DNA of 64,000 nucleotides. It comes from Nannocystis exedens (GTDB lineage Bacteria; Myxococcota_A; Polyangia; Nannocystales; Nannocystaceae). The stretch is from contig NZ_NETK01000001.1 in assembly GCF_002343915.1 (NCBI RefSeq), forward strand, positions 9,314,001 to 9,378,000, written 5' to 3'. Below, one piece after another: positions 42,335 through 49,784 of the stretch (positions are counted from its first letter, which is position 1; each line of letters starts with the position of its first letter). The translations under genes and the position numbers were made by a program. Under the pieces are notes generated by a model. The model was not told where the DNA came from. It was given only the letters and a program-made list of their open reading frames with translations, and did no database searches.

Positions 42335-43113
42335 GTCCGACTGCCCACATTGTACGCGGGAGGTGGCGCGCGCGCCCGCGACGGCGATCGCTGGGCGCTC
42401 GCGCCGATGCGAACAATCTGCGCTCCGCACGGGTCACGCGGGGGCTTGTCCGCGAGGGCGCGGGCTCGCGCTGGGGGCATGAGGCGGTCCCGGCGTGGGC
42501 CCGTCGGGGCGTTCGCTCCAGCGCAGCCGTCGAGAGAGGTTGCGTTGCGCAGGCGACGCTGAGGCCATGCCCGAGCTCGCGGCGGGGCGGCCGAGGTCTG
42601 CTGATGCGGCCGAGCCTTTGGGTGTCACACGAGGGTTGTCTTATGGACATGTCCTGAGGGACATATGGGTAAATGACACGTGGGCTCGGTCCGCGTGGGA
42701 CTGGTACGAGCTCGAGCGCGCGCTTCGAGGGCTCGGGGTGACGAGCGGTGCGCGCCGCCGCACGATCGCCTGGTCTCGGCTCGCGGGGGCGCTTGCGGGG
42801 GAACTCGGGGGAGCTCTCGCGAGGCTCGCGCCGGCGAGGGTTCCGAGGGGCTCGGCTGCGACGCGGCGCAGACTCGTCGGTGGCGGTCGTGCGGGCGCGA
42901 GCGTGACCTGACCGGACGGACAGCCGGCGACGGCGCTCGCGGCGGGCGGTGCTGCGTCTGGCTGCGAGGTCGCGGCGAGGCGTGCGACGAGGCGACGGGT
43001 GACTCGGCGGCTGCCGGGCGAGCTCGACCGTGAGGGCGCGCGAGGGCGAGGAAAACGCCGCGACCGCTGGCGCGACGGGGCGATGGCGTCCATGTACTCG
43101 GCGGAGGCCCGCG
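42335..43113. other. long intergenic region without a convincing gene
   Basis: Open frames exist on both strands but are Arg/Ala/Pro-rich and mutually overlapping, with no start signal or known motif. The region holds a good copy of the palindrome (42645-42664) next to an AT-richer patch, atatgggtaaatgac. Confidence 0.55.
42645..42664. repeat. dispersed palindrome, intergenic
   Basis: GG-ACATGTCC-TGAG-GGACAT: ATGTCC and GGACAT arms with a TGAG spacer, and the left half is itself a palindrome (GGACATGTCC). Confidence 0.7.
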
Positions 43114-43995
43114 ATGGAGAATTCGAGCTCATGCATGCGAGGCGCAGACACGGTCTGCGCGCAGAATGTCGGTCAGCGCGAGCGTGCTGCGTCGCTGCTG
43201 GCGGGGGCCTGGATGGTCGCGTGGGGACTGGTGCGGGCGCGCCGGTGGCCGCTCTCCCTGGTGGTCGCGCTGGCCGGAGGCTCGCTGATGCGCCGCGGCG
43301 TGACCGGACAGAGCGTGTTCTACAGGGCGATGCAGATCGACACCGAGCGCCCCGGCGCGCCGTACCCCGGCGTCGATCCCGGCCGCGCCCTAGTGGCCGA
43401 GGCCGCGGTGACGATCGATCGGCCCGCCGGCGAGGTGTACGCGTTCTGGCGCCGCTTTCAAAACCTGCCGCAATTCATGGCCGACGTGATCCGCGTGTCG
43501 CGGCTCGACCGCGGCGGCTGGACCTGGCTGGCCGAGGGGCCGTTCGGGCGACCGGTCGAGGTCGAGGTCGAGGTGACGCAGGACATCGAGCGCCAGCGGG
43601 TCGCGTGGCGCTCACGCGAGGGGGCGGCCCGGCCGTTCGAGGGCTGCGTCGAGTTCCACGCGACGTCCTCGGGCGGGACCGAGGTGTGGGTGCGGCTGTA
43701 TCAGGAGCCCGTGGCCGGCGAACTCGGGGCCTGGGTCGCGCGACTCATCGGTCGCGACCCGCAGCACGCGCTGTGCCGCGACCTCGCCCGGCTCAAGCAG
43801 ATCCTCGAGTGGCGCACCGAGCGTGCGAGCGAGCAGGAGAGTGTCGCCGATGCGCCGGGCGAGTGGCAGCGGGAGCCCGCGCTCGCCCAGTCGCGCCAGC
43901 GCGTCGACGAGGAGCGCCGCGCGTCGTTCCAGGACCGCGTCGACTTCGAGTCCGACGAGTCGTTCCCGGCCAGCGACCCACCGGGGCGGTACTGA
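43114..43995 (+). CDS. SRPBCC-family protein with membrane N-terminus
   Basis: 293 residues from ATG 43114, with GGAGG 7 bases upstream. Residues about 18-70 (QRERAASLLAGAWMVAWGLVRARRWPL, then a second hydrophobic stretch, LSLVVALAGGSLMRRGV) form the short two-helix membrane domain seen in YgaP/DUF2892-like proteins. An SRPBCC (coenzyme-Q-binding/cyclase-like) domain follows: AAVTIDRPAGEVYAFWRRFQNLPQFM and VTQDIERQRVAWRSREG. The C-terminus ends FESDESFPASDPPGRY, a short motif that recurs at the end of many small bacterial proteins. Function unknown; lipid or quinone binding is a family-based guess. Confidence 0.83.
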   Translation: MENSSSCMRGADTVCAQNVGQRERAASLLAGAWMVAWGLVRARRWPLSLVVALAGGSLMRRGVTGQSVFYRAMQIDTERPGAPYPGVDPGRALVAEAAVTIDRPAGEVYAFWRRFQNLPQFMADVIRVSRLDRGGWTWLAEGPFGRPVEVEVEVTQDIERQRVAWRSREGAARPFEGCVEFHATSSGGTEVWVRLYQEPVAGELGAWVARLIGRDPQHALCRDLARLKQILEWRTERASEQESVADAPGEWQREPALAQSRQRVDEERRASFQDRVDFESDESFPASDPPGRY

Positions 43996-44019
43996 GGCCG
44001 TGGCGTCGGCCGGGTGAAC

Positions 44020-44046
44020 GTCGGACTCGCGGAAGTCGAGTCCGAC
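44020..44046 (+). terminator. hairpin after the SRPBCC gene
   Basis: Perfect 10-bp stem, gtcggactcg with cgagtccgac, and a 7-base loop, 25 bases after the stop codon. No T-run follows. Confidence 0.55.
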
Positions 44047-44071
44047 ACGTCATCGCCGATCCGCGGCACGG

Positions 44072-44320
44072 TCTTGAACCGTTGGGGGAACCGGCCGAGG
44101 TCGAGATGCACCGCGTCGCGTCTCGACCTCGGCGATCTTGGTTCGTGCTCGGTGCGGGGCGCGAGGGGCAGACCGGTACCTCGGCGGCTGGGCTCCTCCT
44201 GAAACGATGGGCGAACCGAACGAGGTCGACATGCATGGTCATCGGTTCGACCTCGGCGAGCGGGGTCATGCTCGGCGCGCGGCGGGGGGTGAGGCTGGTG
44301 CCTCGGCGCCGGGCCTTCCA
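44072..44320. repeat. two imperfect direct copies (about 126 bp apart), each with an inner hairpin
   Basis: Copy A (from about 44074) and copy B (from about 44199) align along some 120 bases: ttgaaccgttgggggaac against ctgaaacgatgggcgaac, and so on. Copy A contains a perfect 13-bp stem (44094-44106 with 44121-44133); copy B a 9-bp stem (44221-44229 with 44247-44255). Both stems centre on CGAGGTCGA/TCGACCTCG. Confidence 0.65.
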
Positions 44321-44521
44321 TCGCTCGGGCCGGAAATGGGCGGCGTTGGGCCGGAGCTGCGGTGCTTCGGCGAGGGGTCATGGAGTGACAGGCCCGCCCT
44401 GCGGGCGCGGGGGCGCGCGCCGACCTGCGGTGATTGAACCGGCGGGCCGCCAGGTCGGCGGGGGTCGACGCGGAGCTGTGATGATTGCGATGTGTCGCCA
44501 GACTTTTTTATTGCACTGTGC

Positions 44522-44551
44522 TTGACAGGGTCGTCGCGCGGCTGGTAGTGT
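44522..44551 (+). promoter_or_regulatory. sigma-70-type promoter
   Basis: A consensus TTGACA (44522-44527), 18 bases, TAGTGT (44546-44551). The preceding acttttttattgcac is AT-rich, like an UP region. It is the best -35 seen in the window and leads into the 55-codon ORF. Confidence 0.6.
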
Positions 44552-44576
44552 TGCGGGCATTCATGAGGTAAGCGCC

Positions 44577-44744
44577 ATGCGTCCCGTCCACGACATCCTT
44601 CCCTGCACGATCCCCCAGAATCCCACAGCCGAACCGATGATGCCGGCGGTGGAGCTCTCGGCGGGTCATGCAGCCGATCGGCTGGCCGATCGCGCGGGAT
44701 GGTCTGGACGTAGTTTCCAGCGCTTGCTCGCGTATCCGGCCTGA
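44577..44744 (+). CDS. small hypothetical protein, 55 residues
   Basis: ATG 44577 to TGA 44744, 26 bases after a near-consensus promoter, with GAGG 9 bases upstream. The product begins MRPVHDILPCTIPQNPTAEP and continues with an Ala/Arg-rich helix to LLAYPA. The N-terminal part with MRPV, two prolines and a single Cys looks non-random, but I recognise no family. The composition of the second half (AADRLADRAGWSGRSFQRLL) would fit an amphipathic helix. It may be a short secreted or regulatory peptide, or an untranslated leader. Confidence 0.4.
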   Translation: MRPVHDILPCTIPQNPTAEPMMPAVELSAGHAADRLADRAGWSGRSFQRLLAYPA

Positions 44745-45003
44745 AGCGCCGCCGCTGCGCGGTAGCCCGAGCCCGAGGCATCGGTCGGTGTGTCGACCGC
44801 GATCCGACGTCGCGGCCGGGATGCTCGAAGCGTTCGACGGGTCGCCCGATTTCGGGTGACGCGACGATTGCCATGACATGTCTGTTCGGGCATGTCGCCA
44901 ATGCGATCGGGCGAATCGTCGCACGGCACGAATCGACGGACCGTAGGTCGGCGTCGGTCGTTCGACGGTGAGTGCGCGACGGTGCGGGGACGCGCCGGAC
45001 AAC

Positions 45004-45076
45004 GGGGTCGTAGCTCAGTTGGGAGAGCGCCTGCTTCGCACGCAGGAGGTCGTCGGTTCGAGTCCGACCTTCTCCA
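45004..45076 (+). tRNA. tRNA-Ala (anticodon CGC)
   Basis: 73-base cloverleaf: D-arm GCTC/GAGC, anticodon stem CCTGC/GCAGG around loop ttCGCac, 5-base variable loop, T-stem GTCGG/CCGAC with TTCGAGT. The alanine identity pair G3-T70 is present. Positions 5 and 6 are unpaired with 68 and 67 (T-T, C-T). No CCA is encoded. Confidence 0.85.
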
Positions 45077-45097
45077 TCGAGAGATTGTGTTCGTTCC

Positions 45098-45170
45098 GGG
45101 CTTGTAGCTCAGCCGGGAGAGCGCCGCGCTGGCAGCGCGGAGGTCGCGGGTTCGAACCCCGCCTTGTCCA
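45098..45170 (+). tRNA. tRNA-Ala (anticodon GGC)
   Basis: 73-base cloverleaf 21 bases after the first: anticodon stem CCGCG/CGCGG around ctGGCag, T-stem GCGGG/CCCGC with TTCGAAC. G3-T70 is again present. Positions 5 and 6 are again mismatched with 68 and 67 (T-T, T-T). No CCA is encoded. Confidence 0.87.
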
Positions 45171-45184
45171 CTGAGGAGGAGAGT

Positions 45185-45397
45185 ATGCGTACGATCGAGG
45201 CCAACTTGAACGACCGGACTCTGGATCATTGCATCCGGATCCCCTTGACCGTGCATCGGCTCGGCGAGCTGTGCATCCGCGCGGGCGACCGCGTCCGCCT
45301 CGCGGGCGAGGACATGGAGGTCGAGGCGATGGTCGAGTTCCGCGCGAGCGGGGCGGTGGCCGTGCCGACGTGGAGCACGCTCACCTACGTCGATTGA
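45185..45397 (+). CDS. small hypothetical protein directly after tRNA-Ala
   Basis: 70 residues from ATG 45185. The ribosome-binding site GAGGAGGAGAG begins two bases after the 3' end of tRNA-Ala, so the messenger must be cut from, or shared with, the tRNA transcript unless a promoter lies within the tRNA. Sequence: MRTIEANLNDRTLDHCIRIP, then GELCIRAGDRVRLAGEDMEVEA and VEFRASGAVAVPTWSTLTYVD. The short strands around RAGDRVRL suggest a small beta-barrel. I do not recognise the family. The HNH gene follows after 45 bases. Confidence 0.7.
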   Translation: MRTIEANLNDRTLDHCIRIPLTVHRLGELCIRAGDRVRLAGEDMEVEAMVEFRASGAVAVPTWSTLTYVD

Positions 45398-45442
45398 GAT
45401 CCACGCCGGTGACACGCGAGCCGTGAGAGGGGGAGGAGAGCC

Positions 45443-45865
45443 ATGCAGTCGCTGATCAAAAACCACTACGACACCTTGTGTACCCGCCCGGAGCGGGGCC
45501 CCGATTTCTATCTGGCGCGGCATCTCCGTCGGAAGGCGCTGCGCAAGGGTGACGGGCGTCTGGGCCGGTTCCGGGACATGAGCAAGTTCGTCAAGGCGTC
45601 CGTCGCCGACGTGATTCGAGGCCGGCTGGACCCGTGCTTCACGCGAGAGTTCCGCTTCTACGAGTGGAACGTGCTGATCTTCTGCGCGTACTGCAACGCG
45701 CGGTTGACCCGGCGCAGCGTGACCCGGGACCACGTGATCCCGCGCTCGCGCGGCGGGGGCAACGAGCCGGACAACCTGGTGCCGTGCTGCCGGCCGTGCA
45801 ACGCGCGCAAGAGCAACAAGCCGCTGTGGAAGTTCTTGCTCGAGCGCGAGCTGCAGGTGGCGTGA
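45443..45865 (+). CDS. HNH endonuclease
   Basis: 140 residues. The C-terminal half is an HNH (ββα-metal) domain with zinc-binding Cys at 81, 84, 116 and 119 (CAYCNARL..CCRPCNARKSNK). The catalytic DHVIPRSRGGG lies at 96-106 and NEPDNLVPCC at 107-116. The N-terminal 75 residues (MQSLIKNHYDTLCTRPERGPDFYLARH) are basic and probably bind DNA. GGAGGAG precedes the ATG. There is no partner toxin, methylase or phage gene nearby; similar stand-alone HNH genes occur in many copies in large genomes. The gene ends in a strong terminator. Confidence 0.88.
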   Translation: MQSLIKNHYDTLCTRPERGPDFYLARHLRRKALRKGDGRLGRFRDMSKFVKASVADVIRGRLDPCFTREFRFYEWNVLIFCAYCNARLTRRSVTRDHVIPRSRGGGNEPDNLVPCCRPCNARKSNKPLWKFLLERELQVA

Positions 45866-45880
45866 ATGAGCCGCGAGGGT

Positions 45881-45920
45881 GAGCGGGCGGAGGCGATGCC
45901 TCCACCCGCTCTTGTTTTTT
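45881..45920 (+). terminator. Rho-independent terminator after the HNH gene
   Basis: Stem gagcggg-c-ggaggc with gcctcc-a-cccgctc (one C/A mismatch), loop GAT, followed by TTGTTTTTT. It is the clearest intrinsic terminator in the window. Confidence 0.92.
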
Positions 45921-45939
45921 GCGCGCGAGAGCGGAGCCC

Positions 45940-46440
45940 TTCGCTCGGCAGGTGATGTCCCGGGCGCCGGCTCGCGCGTCGGCGCGGTCGCCGGCGCGGT
46001 CCGGTCAGGCCACTCGTCGGGCGGCGGGCTCGTTCGCGTCGGCGCGGCCGCCTGGGCGGGTCGCGAGAGCTCCGCCCGCTCATGTGTTTCAGGCCATGCC
46101 TCGGGGGCGGCGAGCTCGTTCGCGTCGGCGCGGCCGCCTGGGCGGGTCGCGAGAGCTCCGCTCGCTCATGTGTTTCAGGCCATGCGTCGGGCGGAGCCCG
46201 TTCGCGTCGACGCGGCCGCCTGGGCGGGTCGCGGAGAGCTCCGCTCGCTCATGTTTTTCAGGAGATGCGTCAGGCGGCGGGCTCGTTCGCGTCGGCGCGG
46301 CCGCCCGGGCGGGTCGCGGAGAGCTCCGCCCGCTCATGTTTTGAAAGCGGGGCTGACCTCTGCTCGGCAGGCGACGCCCCGGACAGCGGGCTCGCGTCGG
46401 CGCGGTCGCCCGCCGCGGGCCAAGGTCTGCCCGGCGCTGA
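45940..46440. repeat. tandem repeat array, unit 82-86 bp, four clear copies plus diverged edges
   Basis: The marker TTCGCGTCG recurs at 46033, 46119, 46201 and 46286. Each unit carries GCGGCCGCCTGGGCGGGTCGC, then agagctccgc, cgctcatgt and tttcagg. More diverged units lie at each end. Spacing (86, 82, 85) is not a multiple of three, so it is not a coding repeat. It lies between the HNH terminator and the recA stop. Confidence 0.85.
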
Positions 46441-46464
46441 CCTTCGCCCGCGGGTTGCGTTGCC

Positions 46465-47535
46465 TCAGGCCGCGCGGGCTTCCTCCTCCTCGGACGACTC
46501 GCCCGAGCTGGGCATGGCGAGGTCGGTCATGGCCCGGGCCAGCAGGTTGTCGCGCTCGGCGGGGTGCGTGCGCAGCCACTCGAGCGCGGCGGCGCGGCCC
46601 TGGCCGACGCGGGTGTCGCCGAGCGAGAACCAGCTGCCCGCCTTGGTGATGACGCTGCGGGCCAGCGCCCAGTCGAGGATCTCGGCGTCGCGGTCGATGC
46701 CGGTGCCGAAGGCGATCTCGAACTGCGCCTCGGTGAACGGCGGCGCGCACTTGTTCTTGACGACCTTGACGCGGCAGCGGTTGGCGACCGCGTCCTCGCC
46801 GTCGCGCACGGTGGCGATCCGGCGGATGTCGAGGCGGACGCTGGCGAAGTACTTGAGGGCGTTGCCGCCGGTGGTGGTCTCGGGCGAGCCGAAGGTGACG
46901 CCGATCTTGTGGCGCAGCTGGTTGATGAAGACGACGAGGGTGTTGGTGGTGAAAGCGATGCCGGCGATCTTTCTCATCGCCTGGCTCATGAGGCGGGCCT
47001 GCAGGCCGAGGTGCTGGTCGCCCATGTCGCCCTCGAGCTCGGCGCGCGGGATCAGAGCGGCGACCGAGTCGATGACGATGAGGCCCATGCCGCCGGTGCG
47101 CGCGAGGGTGTCGACGATGTCGAGCGCCTGTTCGCCGCAGTCGGGCTGGGAGATGAGCAGGTCCTCCAGGCGCACGCCGAGGCGCTGGGCGTACTTGACG
47201 TCGAGCGCGTGCTCGGCGTCGATGAAGGCGCACGCGAGCTTCTGCCGCTGGGCCTCGGCGATCGCGTGCAGCATGAGGGTCGTCTTGCCCGACGACTCGG
47301 GGCCGTAGATCTCGACGATCCGCCCGCGCGGCAGGCCGCCGACGCCGAGGGCGCGGTCGAGGTTGAGCGAGCCGGTCGACACGACGTCGAAGGACTGACG
47401 GTCGCCGGGGTCGCCGCCCAGGGCCATGATGGCGCCCTTGCCGAAGCGCTGGACGATGCTGTCGATGGCCTTCTGCAGGGTGACGCGGTGTTCGTGGACG
47501 ACGAGGGGAGTTGCGGTAGAGCGTTGGCTTGCCAT
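46465..47535 (-). CDS. recA: recombinase RecA
   Basis: 356 residues from ATG 47535 (MASQRSTATPLVV), with AAGGACGAG upstream. Walker A GPESSGKTT, the FIDAEHALD segment, LIVIDSVAALIPRAE (Walker B and flank), the loop-2 region GSPETTTGGNALKYFASVRLDIRR and the C-terminal acidic tail (SSGESSEEEEARAA) are all present. It catalyses strand exchange and the co-protease response of the SOS system. A 7-bp inverted repeat (47570-47586) lies 35 bases upstream of the start. The tandem array lies just past the stop. Confidence 0.97.
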   Translation of the reverse strand: MASQRSTATPLVVHEHRVTLQKAIDSIVQRFGKGAIMALGGDPGDRQSFDVVSTGSLNLDRALGVGGLPRGRIVEIYGPESSGKTTLMLHAIAEAQRQKLACAFIDAEHALDVKYAQRLGVRLEDLLISQPDCGEQALDIVDTLARTGGMGLIVIDSVAALIPRAELEGDMGDQHLGLQARLMSQAMRKIAGIAFTTNTLVVFINQLRHKIGVTFGSPETTTGGNALKYFASVRLDIRRIATVRDGEDAVANRCRVKVVKNKCAPPFTEAQFEIAFGTGIDRDAEILDWALARSVITKAGSWFSLGDTRVGQGRAAALEWLRTHPAERDNLLARAMTDLAMPSSGESSEEEEARAA

Positions 47536-48212
47536 GCCGCTCGTCCTTGCGGTCCTCGTGCCGCGCTCGCTCGCAAGAGTTGCGAGCACTTGAGGTCATG
47601 CCCCTCGGGACATGGCCCATCGGTTGGACACTCGCGTGGGCCGCTGTCCCGCGGGCTGGCCGGGGCAATTTACGGTTGCTATCCGTGGGTTGGCGCGCCG
47701 CGACTCGGGCGATCTTCGCCGCGGATTTCTGAGCTGTCCGAAAGGTCTGGCGCGGATCGCGGTTGGTAGTTTCAGGTCGGGGATTGTCCCCGCTGGTCTC
47801 CGTCCGCTCCGCCGCGCAGAGCTGGTGCGAACCGCGAAGGAACCGCGTCTACCCGGGTCCCGGGGCCCCCAGACGGCCACTGGCAAGCGGCGTGCAGGCT
47901 CGGCCGGGACGGGGTCGCGATGCCCAGGATTTCACCGCCTTTTCGCGTGTTCCTCGATTGTGTGCGACAACCTGACCGCCCGGTTGGGTGTTGCAACGCC
48001 CGCAGGGTGGGTTCACACCCGGGGCCTCGGTGTGCCATAAACGACAGAGCCGAGGGCGAAGCCCTCGTGGTGAGTTGCCCGACCCCCCAGTTCCCCATCG
48101 CGTGAGCGACTCGACGCACAGCACTCGACCCACCACCTTGCGGTCCCCCCACTCCGAGCACGCGCCCGGGTCGCGCGGCGTGTTCCGGTTTTCCCTCGAG
48201 GAGAGACGACAG
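47536..48212. other. divergent recA/ompA intergenic region
   Basis: No gene is credible. It holds a palindrome-family copy at about 47595-47615 (catgcccctcgggacatgg), a recA-side inverted repeat, and several short hairpins ahead of the porin gene (gggtgggttcacaccc, ccgagggcgaagccctcg near 48050). The latter could belong to a long 5' leader. Confidence 0.5.
47570..47586 (-). promoter_or_regulatory. inverted repeat upstream of recA, possible operator
   Basis: CTCGCAA-GAG-TTGCGAG, perfect 7-bp arms, 35-51 bases upstream of the recA start on the minus strand. The position suits a repressor site in the leader or promoter. Confidence 0.35.
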
Positions 48213-49784
48213 ATGAATCGCTTTTCAATCCGACTCGGAGCTGCCCTGGTCGCTGGGCTCGTAGCGACGCCCGCGCTCGCGGCTCAGCCGGCCGGTGACG
48301 CCGCGGCGCCTGCGGCCGAGCCCGCCCCGGCCGCAGCGACCCCGGCGCCCGAAGGGCCCTCGGCAGGCGCTTCGATCTCGGCCGACACCTCGGGTGTGAA
48401 GACCGATGCGAAGGCGAGCGGCGGGTCGAGCGGGAAGAAGGCGAAGAAGTCGGGCGACAAGTGTCAGAACGACACCAGCGTCAAGTGGATCAGGCGCTGT
48501 CGGCCCGAGCGCAACATGTTCGAGCTGGGCATCTTCGGCGGTATCTTCATGCCGGGAGGCTCGGCCCACGAGCTGTTCGACCCGGTGCGCCAGCTGCAGT
48601 CGCTGCAGTCGGGCGGCGAGGAGTTCTGGAAGCCGTACCGCAAGGTCGCGCCCGAGATCGGGGCCCGCTTCGCGTACTACCCGCTCAGCTTCCTCGGCGG
48701 TGAGATCGAGGGCGGCGTGATGCCGACCCACATCACCAACACCAGCTCGTCGGACACGCGGGCGATCCTGTTCAACTTCCGCGCCCACCTGATCGGCCAG
48801 ATCCCGTTCTGGCGCATCACTCCGTTCATCCTGGTCGGCGGCGGCGCGATCGGGACCACCGGCGCGCTCGGCAACGACATCGACGAGTCGACGCACTACG
48901 GCGGCGGCGTCAAGTACTACATCTCGCATTACGCGATGCTGCGCCTCGACGTCCGCAACGTCGTCGCGGCCCGCCTCCGCGTCGACAACGGCGCGGTCAT
49001 CTACCCCGAGGTGCTGCTCGGCCTGTCGCTGACGCTGAACCGCAAGAAGAAGGCGCCGGCGGCCGAGAAGGACAGCGACGGCGACGGCTTCCTCGACAAC
49101 GCCGACTCCTGTCCGTTCGAGCCGGGCATCGCGCCCGACGGCTGCCCCGAGCGCGACCGTGACGGCGACGGCTTCATGGACAGCCAGGACGCCTGCCCGG
49201 ATGTCCCCGGCGTCGCGCCTGACGGCTGCCCGCTCAAGGACCGCGACGGCGACGGCTTCCTCGACATCGTCGACAAGTGCCCCGACGATCCGGGCGTCGA
49301 GCCCGACGGCTGCCCGATCCCGGACACCGACGGCGACGGCATCCTCGATCCCGACGACAAGTGCCCGACCCAGCCCGAGACGCGCAACGGTTACCAGGAC
49401 GAGGACGGTTGCCCCGACGAGATCCCGACGGCCCTCGCCAAGTTCACCGGCACGATCAAGGGCATCTACTTCGACCTCGACAAGGCGACGATCAAGCCGA
49501 AGTCGCGGCCGGTCCTCGACCGCGCGGTCGCGGTGCTCAAGGAGTTCCCGTCGATCCGCATCGAGATCTCGGGTCACACCGACAGCACCGGCTCGCCGGA
49601 GTACAACAAGGTGCTCTCGGGCAAGCGCGCCGCGGCCGTCAAGGACTACCTGGTCGAGCACGGCATCGACAGCGCCCGCATCGAGTCGCGCGGCGCGGGC
49701 ATGGATGAGCCGGTCGACACCAACAAGACCGCGGCCGGTCGCGCCAAGAACCGCCGCATCGAGTTCACGATCCTCGTGCAGTGA
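48213..49784 (+). CDS. OmpA-family outer-membrane protein with thrombospondin type 3 repeats
   Basis: 523 residues from ATG 48213, with GAGGAGAG upstream. A signal peptide (cut after ALAA, about 23) is followed by an Ala/Pro-rich region, then an eight-stranded OmpA-like beta-barrel (about 90-280: FELGIFGGIFMPGG to LLGLSLTLNR). Four Ca-binding DxDGDGxxDxxDxCP units (about 290-400: KDSDGDGFLDNADSCPFEPG and so on) form a linker. The C-terminal peptidoglycan-binding OmpA domain has IYFDLDKATIKPKSRPVLDRA and GHTDSTGSPEYN, ending RRIEFTILV. It tethers the outer membrane to the wall. A terminator-like hairpin follows. Confidence 0.95.
   Translation: MNRFSIRLGAALVAGLVATPALAAQPAGDAAAPAAEPAPAAATPAPEGPSAGASISADTSGVKTDAKASGGSSGKKAKKSGDKCQNDTSVKWIRRCRPERNMFELGIFGGIFMPGGSAHELFDPVRQLQSLQSGGEEFWKPYRKVAPEIGARFAYYPLSFLGGEIEGGVMPTHITNTSSSDTRAILFNFRAHLIGQIPFWRITPFILVGGGAIGTTGALGNDIDESTHYGGGVKYYISHYAMLRLDVRNVVAARLRVDNGAVIYPEVLLGLSLTLNRKKKAPAAEKDSDGDGFLDNADSCPFEPGIAPDGCPERDRDGDGFMDSQDACPDVPGVAPDGCPLKDRDGDGFLDIVDKCPDDPGVEPDGCPIPDTDGDGILDPDDKCPTQPETRNGYQDEDGCPDEIPTALAKFTGTIKGIYFDLDKATIKPKSRPVLDRAVAVLKEFPSIRIEISGHTDSTGSPEYNKVLSGKRAAAVKDYLVEHGIDSARIESRGAGMDEPVDTNKTAAGRAKNRRIEFTILVQ

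Larger units (their letters stand above)
43996..45003. other. long intergenic region with hairpins and one small ORF
   Basis: This stretch of about 1 kb holds a likely terminator (44020-44046), two imperfect copies of a hairpin-bearing repeat (44072-44320), a consensus-like promoter (44522-44551) driving a 55-codon frame (44577-44744), and an ATGTC half-site cluster (44872-44905). No larger gene is supported. Confidence 0.6.

Noticed and set aside
42641..43132. 163-residue minus-strand frame in the gap before the SRPBCC gene
   Set aside because: Ser/Arg/Pro/Ala-rich with no motif or ribosome-binding site, overlapped by equally long frames on the other strand.
44020..45003. Prophage or integrative element next to the tRNA genes
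   Set aside because: No integrase, no phage structural gene and no visible duplication of the tRNA 3' end; only an HNH gene is present.
45940..46440. Possible CRISPR array
   Set aside because: Units are contiguous tandem copies without unique spacers of constant length, and there are no cas genes.
45879..46649. Open frame across the tandem array
   Set aside because: The repeat period is not a multiple of three, so each copy is translated differently; no start signal after the terminator.
47840..48110. Possible cobalamin-type riboswitch before the OmpA gene (GCCACTGG-like phrase, several hairpins)
   Set aside because: Only one short box-like phrase is present; the other conserved blocks are absent and the downstream gene is not a B12 gene.
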